Positions 45,523 to 56,658 of a stretch of 64,000 bases of DNA are shown here, in pieces; the stretch's first letter is position 1; the number at the start of each line of letters is the position of its first letter. This stretch comes from Azospirillum baldaniorum. GTDB taxonomy: Bacteria; Pseudomonadota; Alphaproteobacteria; Azospirillales; Azospirillaceae. The stretch lies in contig NZ_CP022253.1 in NCBI RefSeq assembly GCF_003119195.2, positions 1,869,001 to 1,933,000 of the forward strand, read 5' to 3'. A program made the position numbers and the translations under genes. The notes under the pieces are model-generated. The model had not been told where the DNA came from, did not search any database, and worked only from the letters and a program-made list of their open reading frames with translations.

Positions 45523-45824
45523 GGCTTCCTCCCCCTTGATCCTGCCCGTTCCGGTCGTTCGTTCGACCGTTCATTCGATCCCGTTCATTGGATCGTTGAA
45601 GGCATCCTGTGCGGCCTTGCCCCAGACCGTCGTGCTTGTGGCCGAATTGTTCCCGAGCCTCCGCCCAAGGTCAACAGGCGAGCGATAGGCCATACGTAAG
45701 ATGCCGCCGCCCGGCGACTTCGGGCACCGCTTCGCCGACCTATGGGATTGACGCGGCCGCCGACCTATACTTTGTAAGAGCGGCAACCACCGATAAAAAC
45801 CTTACGAGCGGGAATCAACGCGGC
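45523..45824. other. Divergent region between the DUF3299-like gene and the ArsR gene
   Basis: About 300 bases with no gene. It holds an inverted repeat CGATCC-N8-GGATCG (45576-45595) inside a stretch with repeated CGTTC and TTCATT words (45556-45595), 53 bases upstream of the DUF3299-like start. This could be an operator; no match to the classical 12-2-12 SmtB site was found by eye. Confidence 0.45.
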
Positions 45825-46175
45825 ATGCAAAAAGGGTCAGCACCGAAGGACAAGCCGGCGCATCTCCGCCTGTCCGAAGACCAGACCACCGAACTGGCCG
45901 ACATGTTCCGCCTGATGAGCGACCCCAGCCGGCTGCGCATCATCCTGGCCTGCCTGGACACCTCGACCTCGGTCGGCGACATGGCGGCGGCGCTGGGCCT
46001 GTCGCCGTCCCTGGTCAGCCATCACCTCCGCCTGCTGCGGGCGGGACGGCTGATCCAGGCGGAACGGCGCGGCAACCGTGTCTTCTACCTGATCACCGAC
46101 GAGCACATCCGGCGCGTCCTGTCGGACATGGTCGACCATGTGGCCGAGGAAAGCGAAGGCGATCTGGAAGCGTGA
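45825..46175 (+). CDS. ArsR/SmtB-family metalloregulator with alpha-5 site
   Basis: Winged-helix repressor of 116 residues: ADMFRLMSDPSRLRIILACL, the recognition region LGLSPSLVSHHLRLLRAGRLI, the wing RRGNRVFYLI, and the final helix DEHIRRVLSDMVDHVAEE. That helix has Asp, then His at +2, His at +13 and Glu at +16, the complete alpha-5 zinc site of SmtB. The alpha-3 CxC pair of ArsR is absent. It therefore probably senses Zn(II) (or Co/Ni) and de-represses transport or storage genes. It is divergent from the Tat-exported DUF3299-like gene. ATG at 45825. Confidence 0.85.
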   Translation: MQKGSAPKDKPAHLRLSEDQTTELADMFRLMSDPSRLRIILACLDTSTSVGDMAAALGLSPSLVSHHLRLLRAGRLIQAERRGNRVFYLITDEHIRRVLSDMVDHVAEESEGDLEA

Positions 46176-46349
46176 GGTGGTTGCGGCGGCCCCGGCCGCC
46201 ACAACCCGTTGAAGCCTTTATAACAAATACGCAATAGGATTTGACCGCCATGCCGGTTGCGCCGCATAGTTCCGATCATGCTGCGGCGCATCAAACCGTT
46301 GTTGCACGAATGGCTTGATGAATCGGGCCAGGAAACAAAGGGTGTTGGC

Positions 46350-47177
46350 ATGGAGACGTTCCGCTTCCAGCCGGGGGAAACCCCCGTCCTGCTCAGCATC
46401 CCGCATGTCGGCACCGTCGTGCCGCCGGACATCGCGGCCACCATGACCGACTCCGCCCTGGCGATGCCGGACACCGACTGGCATCTCGACCGGCTCTATC
46501 ACTTCGCCCCGGCGCTGGGCATCGGCTTCCTGAAGCCCATCCTCTCGCGCTACGTGATCGACCTCAACCGCGATCCCGACAGCGACCTTCCCATCCCCGG
46601 CGGCGCCAGCAGCACCGAACTCTGTCCCCTCACCACCTTCGATCACCAGCCGGTCTACCGCCCCGGACAGGAACCGGACGCGGTGGAGGTGCGGCGACGG
46701 ATCGGCGCCTATTGGCGCCCCTATCACGAGCAGCTCAACGGCGAACTTCAGGCGCTGAAGGAACGCTTCGGCGTGGCGGTGCTGTTCGACGCCCATTCCA
46801 TCCGATCGCGCGTGCCGCGCTTCTTCGACGGGCAGATTCAGGACTTCAGCCTGGGCACGGCGGAGGGGACTAGCGCCTCGCCGGCGCTGGTCGGCCGTGT
46901 GATGAACGTGCTCACCGCCACCGGACGTTTTTCCTCGGTGCAGAACGGGCGCTTCAAGGGCGGCTTCATCACCCGCCGCTACGGCAACCCCGCCGACAAC
47001 ATCCATTCGATCCAGCTCGAACTGTCGCAGCTCACCTACATGGACGAGGAGGCTCCCTTCGGCTTCCGCGAGGAGTCGGCGCGTCAGGTGCGTCCGACGC
47101 TGGAGCGGCTGCTGAGCCTCGTCGTCGAGTGGGCTTGGGAGAACGCCGCCGGCCGGCGGCGCAGCGCCTTCCTGTAA
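46350..47177 (+). CDS. hutG: N-formylglutamate amidohydrolase
   Basis: Zinc hydrolase of 275 residues that releases formate from N-formylglutamate in histidine breakdown. Motifs are VLLSIPHVGTVVP, YVIDLNRDPDSDL, PGGASSTELCP, LFDAHSIRS (metal-binding Asp-x-His) and GGFITRRYGNP with the final HSIQLELSQLTYMDE. I start at the ATG at 46350, which fits the family; upstream in-frame ATG codons exist at 46257 and 46278. No other hut gene is in the window, so this is an orphan copy and may act on formyl amino acids more broadly. Confidence 0.88.
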   Translation: METFRFQPGETPVLLSIPHVGTVVPPDIAATMTDSALAMPDTDWHLDRLYHFAPALGIGFLKPILSRYVIDLNRDPDSDLPIPGGASSTELCPLTTFDHQPVYRPGQEPDAVEVRRRIGAYWRPYHEQLNGELQALKERFGVAVLFDAHSIRSRVPRFFDGQIQDFSLGTAEGTSASPALVGRVMNVLTATGRFSSVQNGRFKGGFITRRYGNPADNIHSIQLELSQLTYMDEEAPFGFREESARQVRPTLERLLSLVVEWAWENAAGRRRSAFL

Positions 47178-47192
47178 CGCCCTGTCCGGCCC

Positions 47193-47603
47193 TCAGACCC
47201 AGACGCCCCGCACATAGGGGGTCAGCTGCGTGTCCTGCATGATGATGTGGTGGACCAGCCAGTTCGCGGTGAAGGTATAAATCCGCTCGGCGTTCTGATG
47301 CGTCGGGTCCCGCGTGAAGACCGCGGACAGTTCGCTCAGCGTCCGCACGGCCTCGTGATGCTGGCGGACGTGCTCCTCGAACTTCGGGTAATGCACGGCC
47401 TGCATGATCTTTTCTTCGCGGGCGAAATGCTGCTGGGTGTATTCCAGCAGTTTCATGAGGATCTTGGCGACGCGCACCGGCATGAAGCTGCGCGAATTCA
47501 GCGCGGCGTTCAGTTCGTTCAGATACTCGATCAGGTGCTTGTGATCTTCATCGATGGACGGCTGGCCGACGCTGAGCTGCCGCCTCCACGTAATGACACC
47601 CAT
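47193..47603 (-). CDS. Bacteriohemerythrin
   Basis: A 136-residue oxygen-binding di-iron protein. The ligands are all visible in the usual helices: IDEDHKHLIEYLNEL (His), YTQQHFAREEKIM (His and Glu), EEHVRQHHEAV (His pair) and NWLVHHIIMQD (His and Asp). There is no attached signalling domain, so it is a stand-alone oxygen carrier or sensor. It is convergent with hutG. Fnr- or NsrR-type control is possible but no site was confirmed. Confidence 0.92.
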   Translation of the reverse strand: MGVITWRRQLSVGQPSIDEDHKHLIEYLNELNAALNSRSFMPVRVAKILMKLLEYTQQHFAREEKIMQAVHYPKFEEHVRQHHEAVRTLSELSAVFTRDPTHQNAERIYTFTANWLVHHIIMQDTQLTPYVRGVWV

Positions 47604-47863
47604 GAACCCTCCGCACCCTGACTTCCGCGGCTACCGGGCCATTCCGCCGAAAGCCACCGCATTGAAGGGAAGCGCGCCGTAGCTTGCGCAACTGAAGATG
47701 AAGGTGCGCAACCCGTCAAGGAACCGTAAATACCGGACGCCGCGACCCTTGTTACCGCCGACTCCGCAACCGGCGGCCTTTGCCTGCATTATGGGCGCAT
47801 TTTCTACAAAACGAACGCATACGATCGTCACATGGCATTTTGCCGCACCAAAACAAAGACGCG
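47604..47863. other. Region upstream of the hemerythrin gene
   Basis: About 260 bases between the hemerythrin start and the fabI terminator. It should hold the hemerythrin promoter. I see no gene with protein-like composition and no clear operator. Confidence 0.5.
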
Positions 47864-47899
47864 AAAAGGCAGGGGAAACGTCATGTTTCCGCCTGCCTT
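47864..47899 (-). terminator. Terminator of fabI
   Basis: Stem of 14 base pairs with one bulged G (47866-47879 with 47885-47899) and a GTCAT loop; on the minus strand it ends in TTTT. It is 67 bases after the fabI stop. Confidence 0.78.
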
Positions 47900-47965
47900 C
47901 GCATCGACTTTATGAAGATGAGGCGATGATCGGCCGCCCCAACTTACCTGTCAAACAACGTCCGA

Positions 47966-48751
47966 TCAGCCGACGATCGAATAGCCGCAATCCACATAGG
48001 TGGTGCTGCCGGTGATGCCCTTGGCGCCGTCGGTCGCCAGGAAGGCGGTGGTGTAGCCGACCTCTTCGATGGTGACGAGGCGCTGCTCCGGCGCGCGTTC
48101 CGCGGCCTTCTCCATCAGCTCGTCGAAATGCGCGATGCCGGAGGCGGCGCGGGTCTTGATCGGGCCGGGGGAGATGGCATGGACGCGGATGCCCTTCGGG
48201 CCCAGCTCCGCCGCCAGATAGCGCACGCTGGCCTCCAGGGCGGCCTTGACAGGCCCCATGACGCCGTAATTGTCGATCACGCGGTTGGCGCCGAAATAAG
48301 ACATGGTGAACAGCGAACCGCCGTCCTTCATCAGCGGCTCCGCGTAGCGGGCCATGCGGATGAAGGAGTGGCAGGACACGTCCATCGCCATCTGGAAGCC
48401 CTCGCGCGAGCAATCGACGACGCGGCCGTGCAGATCGTCCTTCGGGGCGAAGGCGATGGAATGCAGCGCGAAGTCCAGCTTGCCCCACTTCTGCTCGATC
48501 TTCTCGAAGATGGCCTTCAGCTCACCCTCGCCGGTGACGTCCACCGGTTCGAAGATCTCCGCTTCGAGCTGCTGGGCCAGCGGCTCGACGAAGCGCTTCG
48601 CCTTGTCGTTGAGGTAGCTGACCGCGAGATCCGCGCCCAGAGCGCGGAAGGCGCGGGCGCAGCCCCACGCGATCGACTGATCGTTGGCGATGCCGAGCAC
48701 GAGGCCCTTCTTGCCTTCAAGAGTGGCGGCGGCGGGGATGATCGTGGTCAT
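47966..48751 (-). CDS. fabI: Enoyl-[acyl-carrier-protein] reductase (NADH)
   Basis: Last reductive step of each fatty-acid elongation cycle. The 261-residue FabI has the family cofactor motif GIANDQSIAWG, ALHSIAFAPKDDLHGRVVD, and the active-site stretch MSYFGANRVIDNYGVMGPVKAAL with the two tyrosines and the lysine seven residues after the second Tyr. The SPGPIKTRAASGI loop follows. It is the usual target of triclosan. It is monocistronic, with an upstream gap of about 240 bases and a terminator downstream. Confidence 0.96.
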   Translation of the reverse strand: MTTIIPAAATLEGKKGLVLGIANDQSIAWGCARAFRALGADLAVSYLNDKAKRFVEPLAQQLEAEIFEPVDVTGEGELKAIFEKIEQKWGKLDFALHSIAFAPKDDLHGRVVDCSREGFQMAMDVSCHSFIRMARYAEPLMKDGGSLFTMSYFGANRVIDNYGVMGPVKAALEASVRYLAAELGPKGIRVHAISPGPIKTRAASGIAHFDELMEKAAERAPEQRLVTIEEVGYTTAFLATDGAKGITGSTTYVDCGYSIVG

Positions 48752-49053
48752 AGGCTGGCTTTCCCGGATTGCAAGGTGGCCGGATTCAGAGTGCGCCAGA
48801 TCGGATCACTCGAATTGTGCAACGCACCATAATGCAATCGAAGGTCATAGGCAACTTGTTAAAGTCGCAATATATCCGACATTATCGCTTTGTTTATCCG
48901 TAACACAGCCTTCACACAGCGAAGACGCGAAGTCCGCGGCGGCAATCCATACCTCTTTCTTGCGTATTCATAACGAGGACCGCAACAAAAACAAAGGCCC
49001 CACCTTTCGGAGGGGCCTTTTCGTAGGACCGGCTTCTATGGAACCGGAGACGA
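48752..49053. other. Region between fabI and the DUF2892 gene
   Basis: About 300 bases without a gene. The part nearest fabI is AT-rich and should carry its promoter. The part nearest 49054 holds the terminator listed separately. Confidence 0.5.
48993..49021. terminator. Terminator after the DUF2892 gene
   Basis: Stem AAAGGCCCC/GGGGCCTTT (48993-49001 with 49012-49020), with an inner CC/GG pair and a TTTC loop. T/A tracts occur on both sides, so it can act on both strands; the gene that ends at 49054 on the minus strand uses it. Confidence 0.75.
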
Positions 49054-49476
49054 TCAAACGGCGCCGGGCGTGAATGACGGCGGATCGCTGGCCGGGAAGG
49101 ATTCCATCGACGCCTCGTCCACCTTCTCCTTCTCGTCGGCGTCGTCGTAGATGTCGCCGGGATGACGCGAGTACCGATGGACGCCTTGATCCACATCCTC
49201 GGCGGGGGTGCCCGCCCCGTCGTGATGGCTGCCAAAATCCTCCATCATCGCCTTGGCCGGGCAATAGCCGGTCAGCCCACGGGCGACCAGGGCGCCGCCG
49301 GCCAGAGCCAGCGCCGCCCCACCGACGGTCGGACGGCGCAGCCCGAGCACGGCGAGAAGCCCACCGCCGACCAGAGACACCAGACGTTCGGTGTGCCCGA
49401 CGTTGATCATGCGTTCGAGATCGTCCGGCAGGGCCGCGTCGCGGCTGCCCATGCCCTTTTGGCTCGTCATCGCCAT
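49054..49476 (-). CDS. DUF2892-containing membrane protein
   Basis: A 140-residue protein. Residues about 22-78 match DUF2892: NVGHTERLVSLVGGGLLAVLGL with two hydrophobic segments and GGALVARGLTGYCPA. The C-terminal part is acidic and hydrophilic (DADEKEKVDEASMESFPASDPPSF); the VDEASxESFPASDPPSF tail recurs in many small proteobacterial proteins of unknown role. GAGGAGA precedes the ATG. A terminator follows. It is 28 bases downstream of the PRC-barrel gene on the same strand. Confidence 0.75.
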   Translation of the reverse strand: MAMTSQKGMGSRDAALPDDLERMINVGHTERLVSLVGGGLLAVLGLRRPTVGGAALALAGGALVARGLTGYCPAKAMMEDFGSHHDGAGTPAEDVDQGVHRYSRHPGDIYDDADEKEKVDEASMESFPASDPPSFTPGAV

Positions 49477-49504
49477 CGCTGCTCTCCTCGATCTTTTTCT
49501 ATAG

Positions 49505-50377
49505 TCACTGCTGCGGAGCGGGCGGCGTGGACCCGCCCTGCCCCTGCGCCGGCGCGGCGCCGGTTGAACCGGACGAGCCCGGCTGCGCCGTCCCATCGGG
49601 CTTGCGGGCCGTGTCGGCCAGAGTGCGGGCCTGCGACAGCTCGCGGTTCAGCCGGTCCACCTCCTGGGAGAGGCGCTGCACTTCCGACTGGAGCTGCGGC
49701 GATCCCGCGGCACCGCCCTCCGGCATACCAACCGCGGCGAGGGCCGCACCGTCGCGCATCCAATAGGGCTGGACTCCGTAATAGGTGTGCAGCGCCACCG
49801 CCCATTGCCGGTCCGACATGTCCGGACGGTTGGAACGGGTGAATTGCGGCGCCGCGGTCAGCCGGTCCTTGGTCACGTTCAGGACATAGCCGTCACCGGA
49901 CTGCGCCGGCTGGATCAGTGCCCAGGGAACCGGGAAGTTGCGCTCACCAAGACCGAGGAACCCACCGGCTTCGACCACGGCGTAGGCGACGCGCCCGGTG
50001 TTCGGATCGACCACCAGTTCGGAAATGGAGCCCATCTCCTCGCCGCTGGCGTTGTGCAGCTTGGCCTTCGAAAGGTCGTCGGCGGCAACCACGCGCGGAT
50101 GCTCGACCGAGCGCAGCAAGGCGTCGGCCTCGCCCAGGATGGTCTGGCAGGCCGGCTCGCCGCCCCGCTGCCCGGCGCGCTCGGCGGTCTGGCGCAGGGC
50201 GCGGAGCTGGCCGATCTCCTGCGGGCTGATGGAGGCGGGAGTCTGGTTGCCGGCGGCCTCCAGCGCGCCGATGCGCTGGCCCAGCCGGTTCACCCCCTCC
50301 GGGCAGGTCTCGGCGAATGCCGGCCAAGGCCCGAGCGCCCCCGCGATCATGGCGGCGCTGAGGAGCAGGCGTTTCAT
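49505..50377 (-). CDS. Exported PRC-barrel domain protein
   Basis: A 290-residue protein with a signal peptide (MKRLLLSAAMIAGALGPWPAFAE). A PRC-barrel domain spans residues about 95-160: GEEMGSISELVVDPNTGRVAYAVVEAGGFLGLGERNFPVPW. A coiled coil (QLQSEVQRLSQEVDRLNRELSQA) and a Gly/Pro-rich tail close the protein. GGAGG precedes the ATG. A paralogous exported PRC-barrel protein is encoded at 63085-63849. PRC-barrels often bind RNA or proteins; a stress role is inferred. It lies about 100 bases after ureG on the same strand and may have its own promoter. Confidence 0.78.
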   Translation of the reverse strand: MKRLLLSAAMIAGALGPWPAFAETCPEGVNRLGQRIGALEAAGNQTPASISPQEIGQLRALRQTAERAGQRGGEPACQTILGEADALLRSVEHPRVVAADDLSKAKLHNASGEEMGSISELVVDPNTGRVAYAVVEAGGFLGLGERNFPVPWALIQPAQSGDGYVLNVTKDRLTAAPQFTRSNRPDMSDRQWAVALHTYYGVQPYWMRDGAALAAVGMPEGGAAGSPQLQSEVQRLSQEVDRLNRELSQARTLADTARKPDGTAQPGSSGSTGAAPAQGQGGSTPPAPQQ

Positions 50378-50477
50378 CGTGGGGGCCTCCGGCTTGGTTT
50401 CCGTGCGTGTGCGTCTCACGCGGGGAAAACAGCACGGCCAAGACGGAGGTTCCGCGAATGCTTCTTCTGCGAAGTGA

Positions 50478-51112
<635 letters not shown>

Positions 51113-51116
<4 letters not shown>

Positions 51117-51919
51117 GAGCGGAACAACCTCGTGTATTGGGTTTCGTGGATCATGGAGGTCCAATCGACGGCCATGGCGCGGCTGCCCAGATCGTCGAGC
51201 GGGGCGGCCAGCGCGGCCTCCGCCGCAGAGTGCACCACGGAATCGAGCGCCGCCAGGGCCTTCTGCCCGTCCGTCTGCCCCAGCGGCACCAGCCGCACCC
51301 CGGCGGAGACGAGGTTGGCGGCGAAAGCGTGCAGATAGGCCGACAGGGCGGGTCCCTCCGGCACGCCGATCAGCGCGGCGGCCAGCGCCACGGCGACGGC
51401 GTAGGCGACCGGGCGGCCGGTGTCGGCGATCACCCGGTCCCAGCGCTCCATCCCCTCCAGCGGCCAGGCGGCGCGCACGGCGATGAGGAAGGCCTGCCCC
51501 TGCGCGCGGCTCTCCAGCGCGGTTTCGGAGGAGGCGCGCATGGCGTCGGCGCGCTCGACCGCCCAGGCGAAACCAGTCTCGTCGCCCGCCAGCACGGCGC
51601 GGTGAGCGGCCACGAAGAGCATGCCGTCGGTCCGCCCGGCGCCGTGGCGCAGGATGCCGTCCATCCAGCGCGCCAGCGTGTCGCGGTCGCGGACGAGGCC
51701 CTGCTCCACCGCCGCCTCGATGCCGTGGCTGTAGGAGAAGCCGCCGACCGGGAAGGACGGCGACAGCCAGGCGAGGAGCTTGGTGAGGTGGGTGGCCGAG
51801 ACGGGCCCCCACCCCCCCGCTTCGCGGGTCCCTCCCTCCCCCGCTGCGCAGGGGAGGGCCAAATCCCCTCCCTCGCGAAGCGGGGGAGGGTTGGGGAGGG
51901 GGCAAGCGCCCTCAGTCAT
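51113..51919 (-). CDS. ureF: Urease accessory protein UreF with repeat-derived N-terminus
   Basis: Links UreD and UreG during urease maturation. The UreF domain begins at about residue 42 ([25 protein letters not shown]) and runs to the end with [16 protein letters not shown] and [12 protein letters not shown]. The first 40 residues ([27 protein letters not shown]) do not belong to the family and are encoded by a palindromic repeat. The ATG at 51919 overlaps the ureE stop by eight bases and no ATG, GTG or TTG was seen between the repeat and the domain, so the extension is probably translated. Confidence 0.9.
51803..51904. repeat. GC-rich palindromic repeat inside ureF
   Basis: An imperfect inverted repeat about 100 bases long. 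The outer arms are CCCCCGCTTCGCG and CGCGAAGCGGGGG; an inner pair of CCTCCC/GGGAGG blocks surrounds the centre. It lies just inside the ureF start and in frame. A related short hairpin (GCGCAGGGGAG core) occurs at 62343-62373. It looks like a REP-type element dispersed in this genome. Confidence 0.75.
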
Positions 51920-52493
51920 GCGAATGCCCATGGGAATGGGAATGCCCATGGGAATGGGAGTGGCTGTGGGAATGCGAATGACCATGATCGTGGTCATGAT
52001 CATGCCCATGGTCATGGCCGTGCCCGTGCGAATGCCCGTGCCCCTGCCCCGAGTAGGCCCCGCCCTCCGGCGCGAAGGGCGCGTGGATGGCCGCGACGCT
52101 GGCCCCCAGCCCTTTCAGCATGTCCTCGATCACATGGTCGCGGCGCAGGCGGATGGTCTCTCCGACAATCTGCACCGGCAGGTGGCGGTTGCCGAGGTGC
52201 CAGGCGATGCGCGCGAAGCCCTCTGTCCCGCCGCCGCAGCGCACCTCCATCAGGTCCTCGTCGGCGGCGACCACGCGCAGATAGGCGCCGTCGCCCAGTT
52301 CCAGCCCGTCGCCATGGTCGAGCGCGACCGCGCGCGGCAGGTCCAGCAGGAAGTCGGCCCCCGCATCGTCCGTCATCACCATGCGCCGCCGGTGGCGGTC
52401 GTCGAAGGCGAGGGTCACCGTGCCGGCCTCGCGCTCGGCCGGCCAATGGCCGCGGGCGTGGACTCGGGTGGCGCGGCGGAGCGTGTCGGTCAT
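51912..52493 (-). CDS. ureE: Urease accessory nickel chaperone UreE
   Basis: Delivers nickel to the urease assembly complex. The 193-residue protein has the UreE N-domain ([27 protein letters not shown]) and C-domain ([11 protein letters not shown] with conserved His). It ends with a strictly alternating His-X tail of 42 residues containing 21 His, after GQG. That tail is a nickel store. The ATG at 52493 overlaps the murI stop by four bases, and its stop overlaps ureF by eight. Confidence 0.95.
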   Translation of the reverse strand: MTDTLRRATRVHARGHWPAEREAGTVTLAFDDRHRRRMVMTDDAGADFLLDLPRAVALDHGDGLELGDGAYLRVVAADEDLMEVRCGGGTEGFARIAWHLGNRHLPVQIVGETIRLRRDHVIEDMLKGLGASVAAIHAPFAPEGGAYSGQGHGHSHGHGHDHGHDHDHDHGHSHSHSHSHSHGHSHSHGHSHD

Positions 52494-53341
52494 GGAGAAA
52501 GCCGTTCGAAGGGTGTGGGCCGGCCGAAGAAACGTCCCGCGAGGGCGCCGACCGGTTCCGCCGCTCCCGTGGTGAAGAAACGAAGGGCGCCCGGCGCCTC
52601 GCCAGCGGACGGGGCGTATTCGGGGTGGCGCTCCAGGTAATTGTCCAGCGACCGGGCGACCAAGCTGGGCTGGCACAGCACCTCCACCCCCGGCGGCAGC
52701 GCCTCCGCGAACAGATGCGCCACCAGCGGGTAATGGGTGCAGCCGAGCACCGCCGCGTCCAGCGGGCGTCCATCCAACTGCGCCAGCAGCGCCCGCACAT
52801 AGCCGCGCACCGCCGGAGCCAGTTCTTCGTCCCCCGCCCCGCGCTCGATCAGCGGGACGAGGTCCGGGCAGGCCTGCTGCACCACCCGCACGTCGGGCGC
52901 CCGCTTGCCGATCTCGCGCGGGAAGGAACCCGACGCGACGGTGGCCGGGGTGGCGAAGACGCCGACCGTCCGCGGCTCCGGACGCCAGTCGGCGGCGGGG
53001 CCGTCCTGCATCCAGGGCACGCGGGTGATCGCCTCGACCATCGGCACCAGGACGCCCAGCACGTTGCGGCCGGGATGGGCCACCGGCAGCCACGTCCGCT
53101 GCATCCGCCGCAGGGCCACCGCCGCCGCGGTGTTGCAGGCCAGGACGACCAGCCCGCAACCCTGGGCGAACAGCCGCTCCACCCCCTGGACCGTCAGGCG
53201 GTAGATGTCCTCCTCGCTGCGCGGACCATAGGGAGCGGCGGCATGGTCGCCGAGATAGACGAAGGGACGCCCGGGAGCGGCGGCCACCAGCGCGCGCAGC
53301 ACCGTCAGACCGCCATGCCCGGAATCGAAGACACCAATCAC
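52490..53341 (-). CDS. murI: Glutamate racemase
   Basis: Converts L- to D-glutamate for peptidoglycan. The 283-residue protein has [26 protein letters not shown], the first catalytic cysteine in [11 protein letters not shown] and the second in LGCTHYPL. I start at the GTG at 53341, which gives VIGVFDSG directly and has GAGG five bases upstream; another GTG at 53359 would touch the ureC stop. The gene sits between ureC and ureE and overlaps ureE by four bases, so cell-wall synthesis is tied to urease expression. Confidence 0.92.
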   Translation of the reverse strand: MIGVFDSGHGGLTVLRALVAAAPGRPFVYLGDHAAAPYGPRSEEDIYRLTVQGVERLFAQGCGLVVLACNTAAAVALRRMQRTWLPVAHPGRNVLGVLVPMVEAITRVPWMQDGPAADWRPEPRTVGVFATPATVASGSFPREIGKRAPDVRVVQQACPDLVPLIERGAGDEELAPAVRGYVRALLAQLDGRPLDAAVLGCTHYPLVAHLFAEALPPGVEVLCQPSLVARSLDNYLERHPEYAPSAGEAPGALRFFTTGAAEPVGALAGRFFGRPTPFERLSP

Positions 53342-53359
53342 GAACCCCTCACCCCACAC

Positions 53360-55069
<1,710 letters not shown>

Positions 55070-55095
55070 TGTCTGATGCCCTCCGCTGGCGCCCT

Positions 55096-55401
55096 TCACA
55101 GGCTGCCGTTGACCTTGCCGTTGAAGCCGATGACCACGCGGTTGCCGGCGTAGGCGACCAGCCGCACGCGGCGCGTCTGCCCCGGCTCGAAACGCACCGC
55201 TGTCCCGGCGGGGATGTCCAGCCGGAAGCCGCGCGCCGTCTCGCGGTCGAAGGTCAGCGCCCCGTTCGTTTCAGCGAAGTGATAGTGCGAGCCGACCTGG
55301 ATCGGGCGGTCGCCGGCGTTGGCGACGTCCAACTCCACCGTGTCGCGGCCGGCGTTGAGTTCGATCTCGCCCGCGGCGGGGATGATTTCACCGGGTTTCA
55401 T
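55096..55401 (-). CDS. ureB: Urease subunit beta
   Basis: A 101-residue structural subunit, with the typical start [21 protein letters not shown], the conserved [11 protein letters not shown] and [15 protein letters not shown]. It lies 11 bases after ureA and 26 before ureC. This is the three-subunit bacterial form, not the fused ureAB form. Confidence 0.97.
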   Translation of the reverse strand: MKPGEIIPAAGEIELNAGRDTVELDVANAGDRPIQVGSHYHFAETNGALTFDRETARGFRLDIPAGTAVRFEPGQTRRVRLVAYAGNRVVIGFNGKVNGSL

Positions 55402-55412
55402 CGGGGCTCCCC

Positions 55413-55715
<303 letters not shown>

Positions 55716-55815
55716 GGGGCTGTCTCTCCGCCTTCCCATTGGGTTGGCGGGATTATGCCACGTTGCTGCGGTGCGCCAATCCCGTTTTGACGGGTGCGCG
55801 GCGCTTTCGCGCCGG

Positions 55816-56658
55816 TCAGACCTCCCACAAACGCGGCAGCCGGGTTGGCAGACCCGCCGCCGCGGAGCGAAGATGCGACCACAGCGCCGCGTAGGCGCGG
55901 CGCACCGCCAACGCCTCGCCGCCCAGGATGCGGACGACCAGCAGCCCGTCGAAGGCGGTCGCGCCGACCCGCACGCCTTCCAACTCCTCCGCTGCCTCGC
56001 GCAACGCGTCCCGCCGGGTCGCGGCGTCGGGGGCGGCGTAAAGCAACGTGGCACAGGCCCCGGCCCCGCCGAAGCCCGCCGGGTGGGCCAGCGTCTCGGC
56101 GAGGTCGCCGTCCATGTGCAGGGCGTCGGCCCAGGCGAGGCGGCCATCGCGCACCACCTCCCAGGCGTCGCGGACGAGGCCGCGGGTGACCGTCTCGCCG
56201 AAGGCGGCGCGTCCGAAGACCAGCATCTCGCCGGCGATCAGGCGGGCATCGCCCTCCAGCTCCAGCCGGGTCAGGCGGCGCAGGCGGGAGCCCTCGAAGA
56301 CGATGGCCTCCTGCGGCATCCATTCCAGCCAGCCGCCGGCCTCCACGGTCACGCGGGTGTCGATGCGGCAGTCCGGCCCGGCGGAGCGGTAGACCTTCTC
56401 CGCCGCCTGCGTCGTCACCAGCGCCGCCGCCCCCGGCCCCGCCGACAGGGCAACGTCCAGCCGGTCGCCGCCGACCAGCCCGCCGGAGGTGGTGACCAGA
56501 ACCGCGATGGGCAGGTCCCCCGCCCGCGGGTCGGGCAGCAGCACCCGCAGCGGGTCGTGGTGGTAGAGCGTGGCGAGGCGCGTGGCCCCATGGCGATGCT
56601 CGAACCGCACCGTCGCCGCGCCGTGGACGGCGACCTTCTTCATCAACGCGTCAGCCAC
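55816..56658 (-). CDS. ureD: Urease accessory protein UreD
   Basis: Scaffold for nickel insertion together with UreF and UreG. The 280-residue protein has the family features [32 protein letters not shown], and [25 protein letters not shown]. The GTG at 56658 overlaps the end of xdhB by eight bases (56651-56658), so translation is coupled to xanthine dehydrogenase. It is the first urease gene. Confidence 0.95.
   Translation of the reverse strand: MADALMKKVAVHGAATVRFEHRHGATRLATLYHHDPLRVLLPDPRAGDLPIAVLVTTSGGLVGGDRLDVALSAGPGAAALVTTQAAEKVYRSAGPDCRIDTRVTVEAGGWLEWMPQEAIVFEGSRLRRLTRLELEGDARLIAGEMLVFGRAAFGETVTRGLVRDAWEVVRDGRLAWADALHMDGDLAETLAHPAGFGGAGACATLLYAAPDAATRRDALREAAEELEGVRVGATAFDGLLVVRILGGEALAVRRAYAALWSHLRSAAAGLPTRLPRLWEV

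Noticed and set aside
47604..47863. A 66-codon minus-strand open frame upstream of the hemerythrin gene
   Set aside because: No ribosome-binding site and no family resemblance; the region fits a promoter better.
51915..52040. CRISPR-like or minisatellite array
   Set aside because: The short repeats are explained by the His-X tail of UreE and are coding; there are no spacers.
55716..55815. A sigma-54 promoter between ureD and ureA
   Set aside because: A GG and a GC element are present on the minus strand, but the spacing is nine rather than ten bases and the rest of the consensus is poor.
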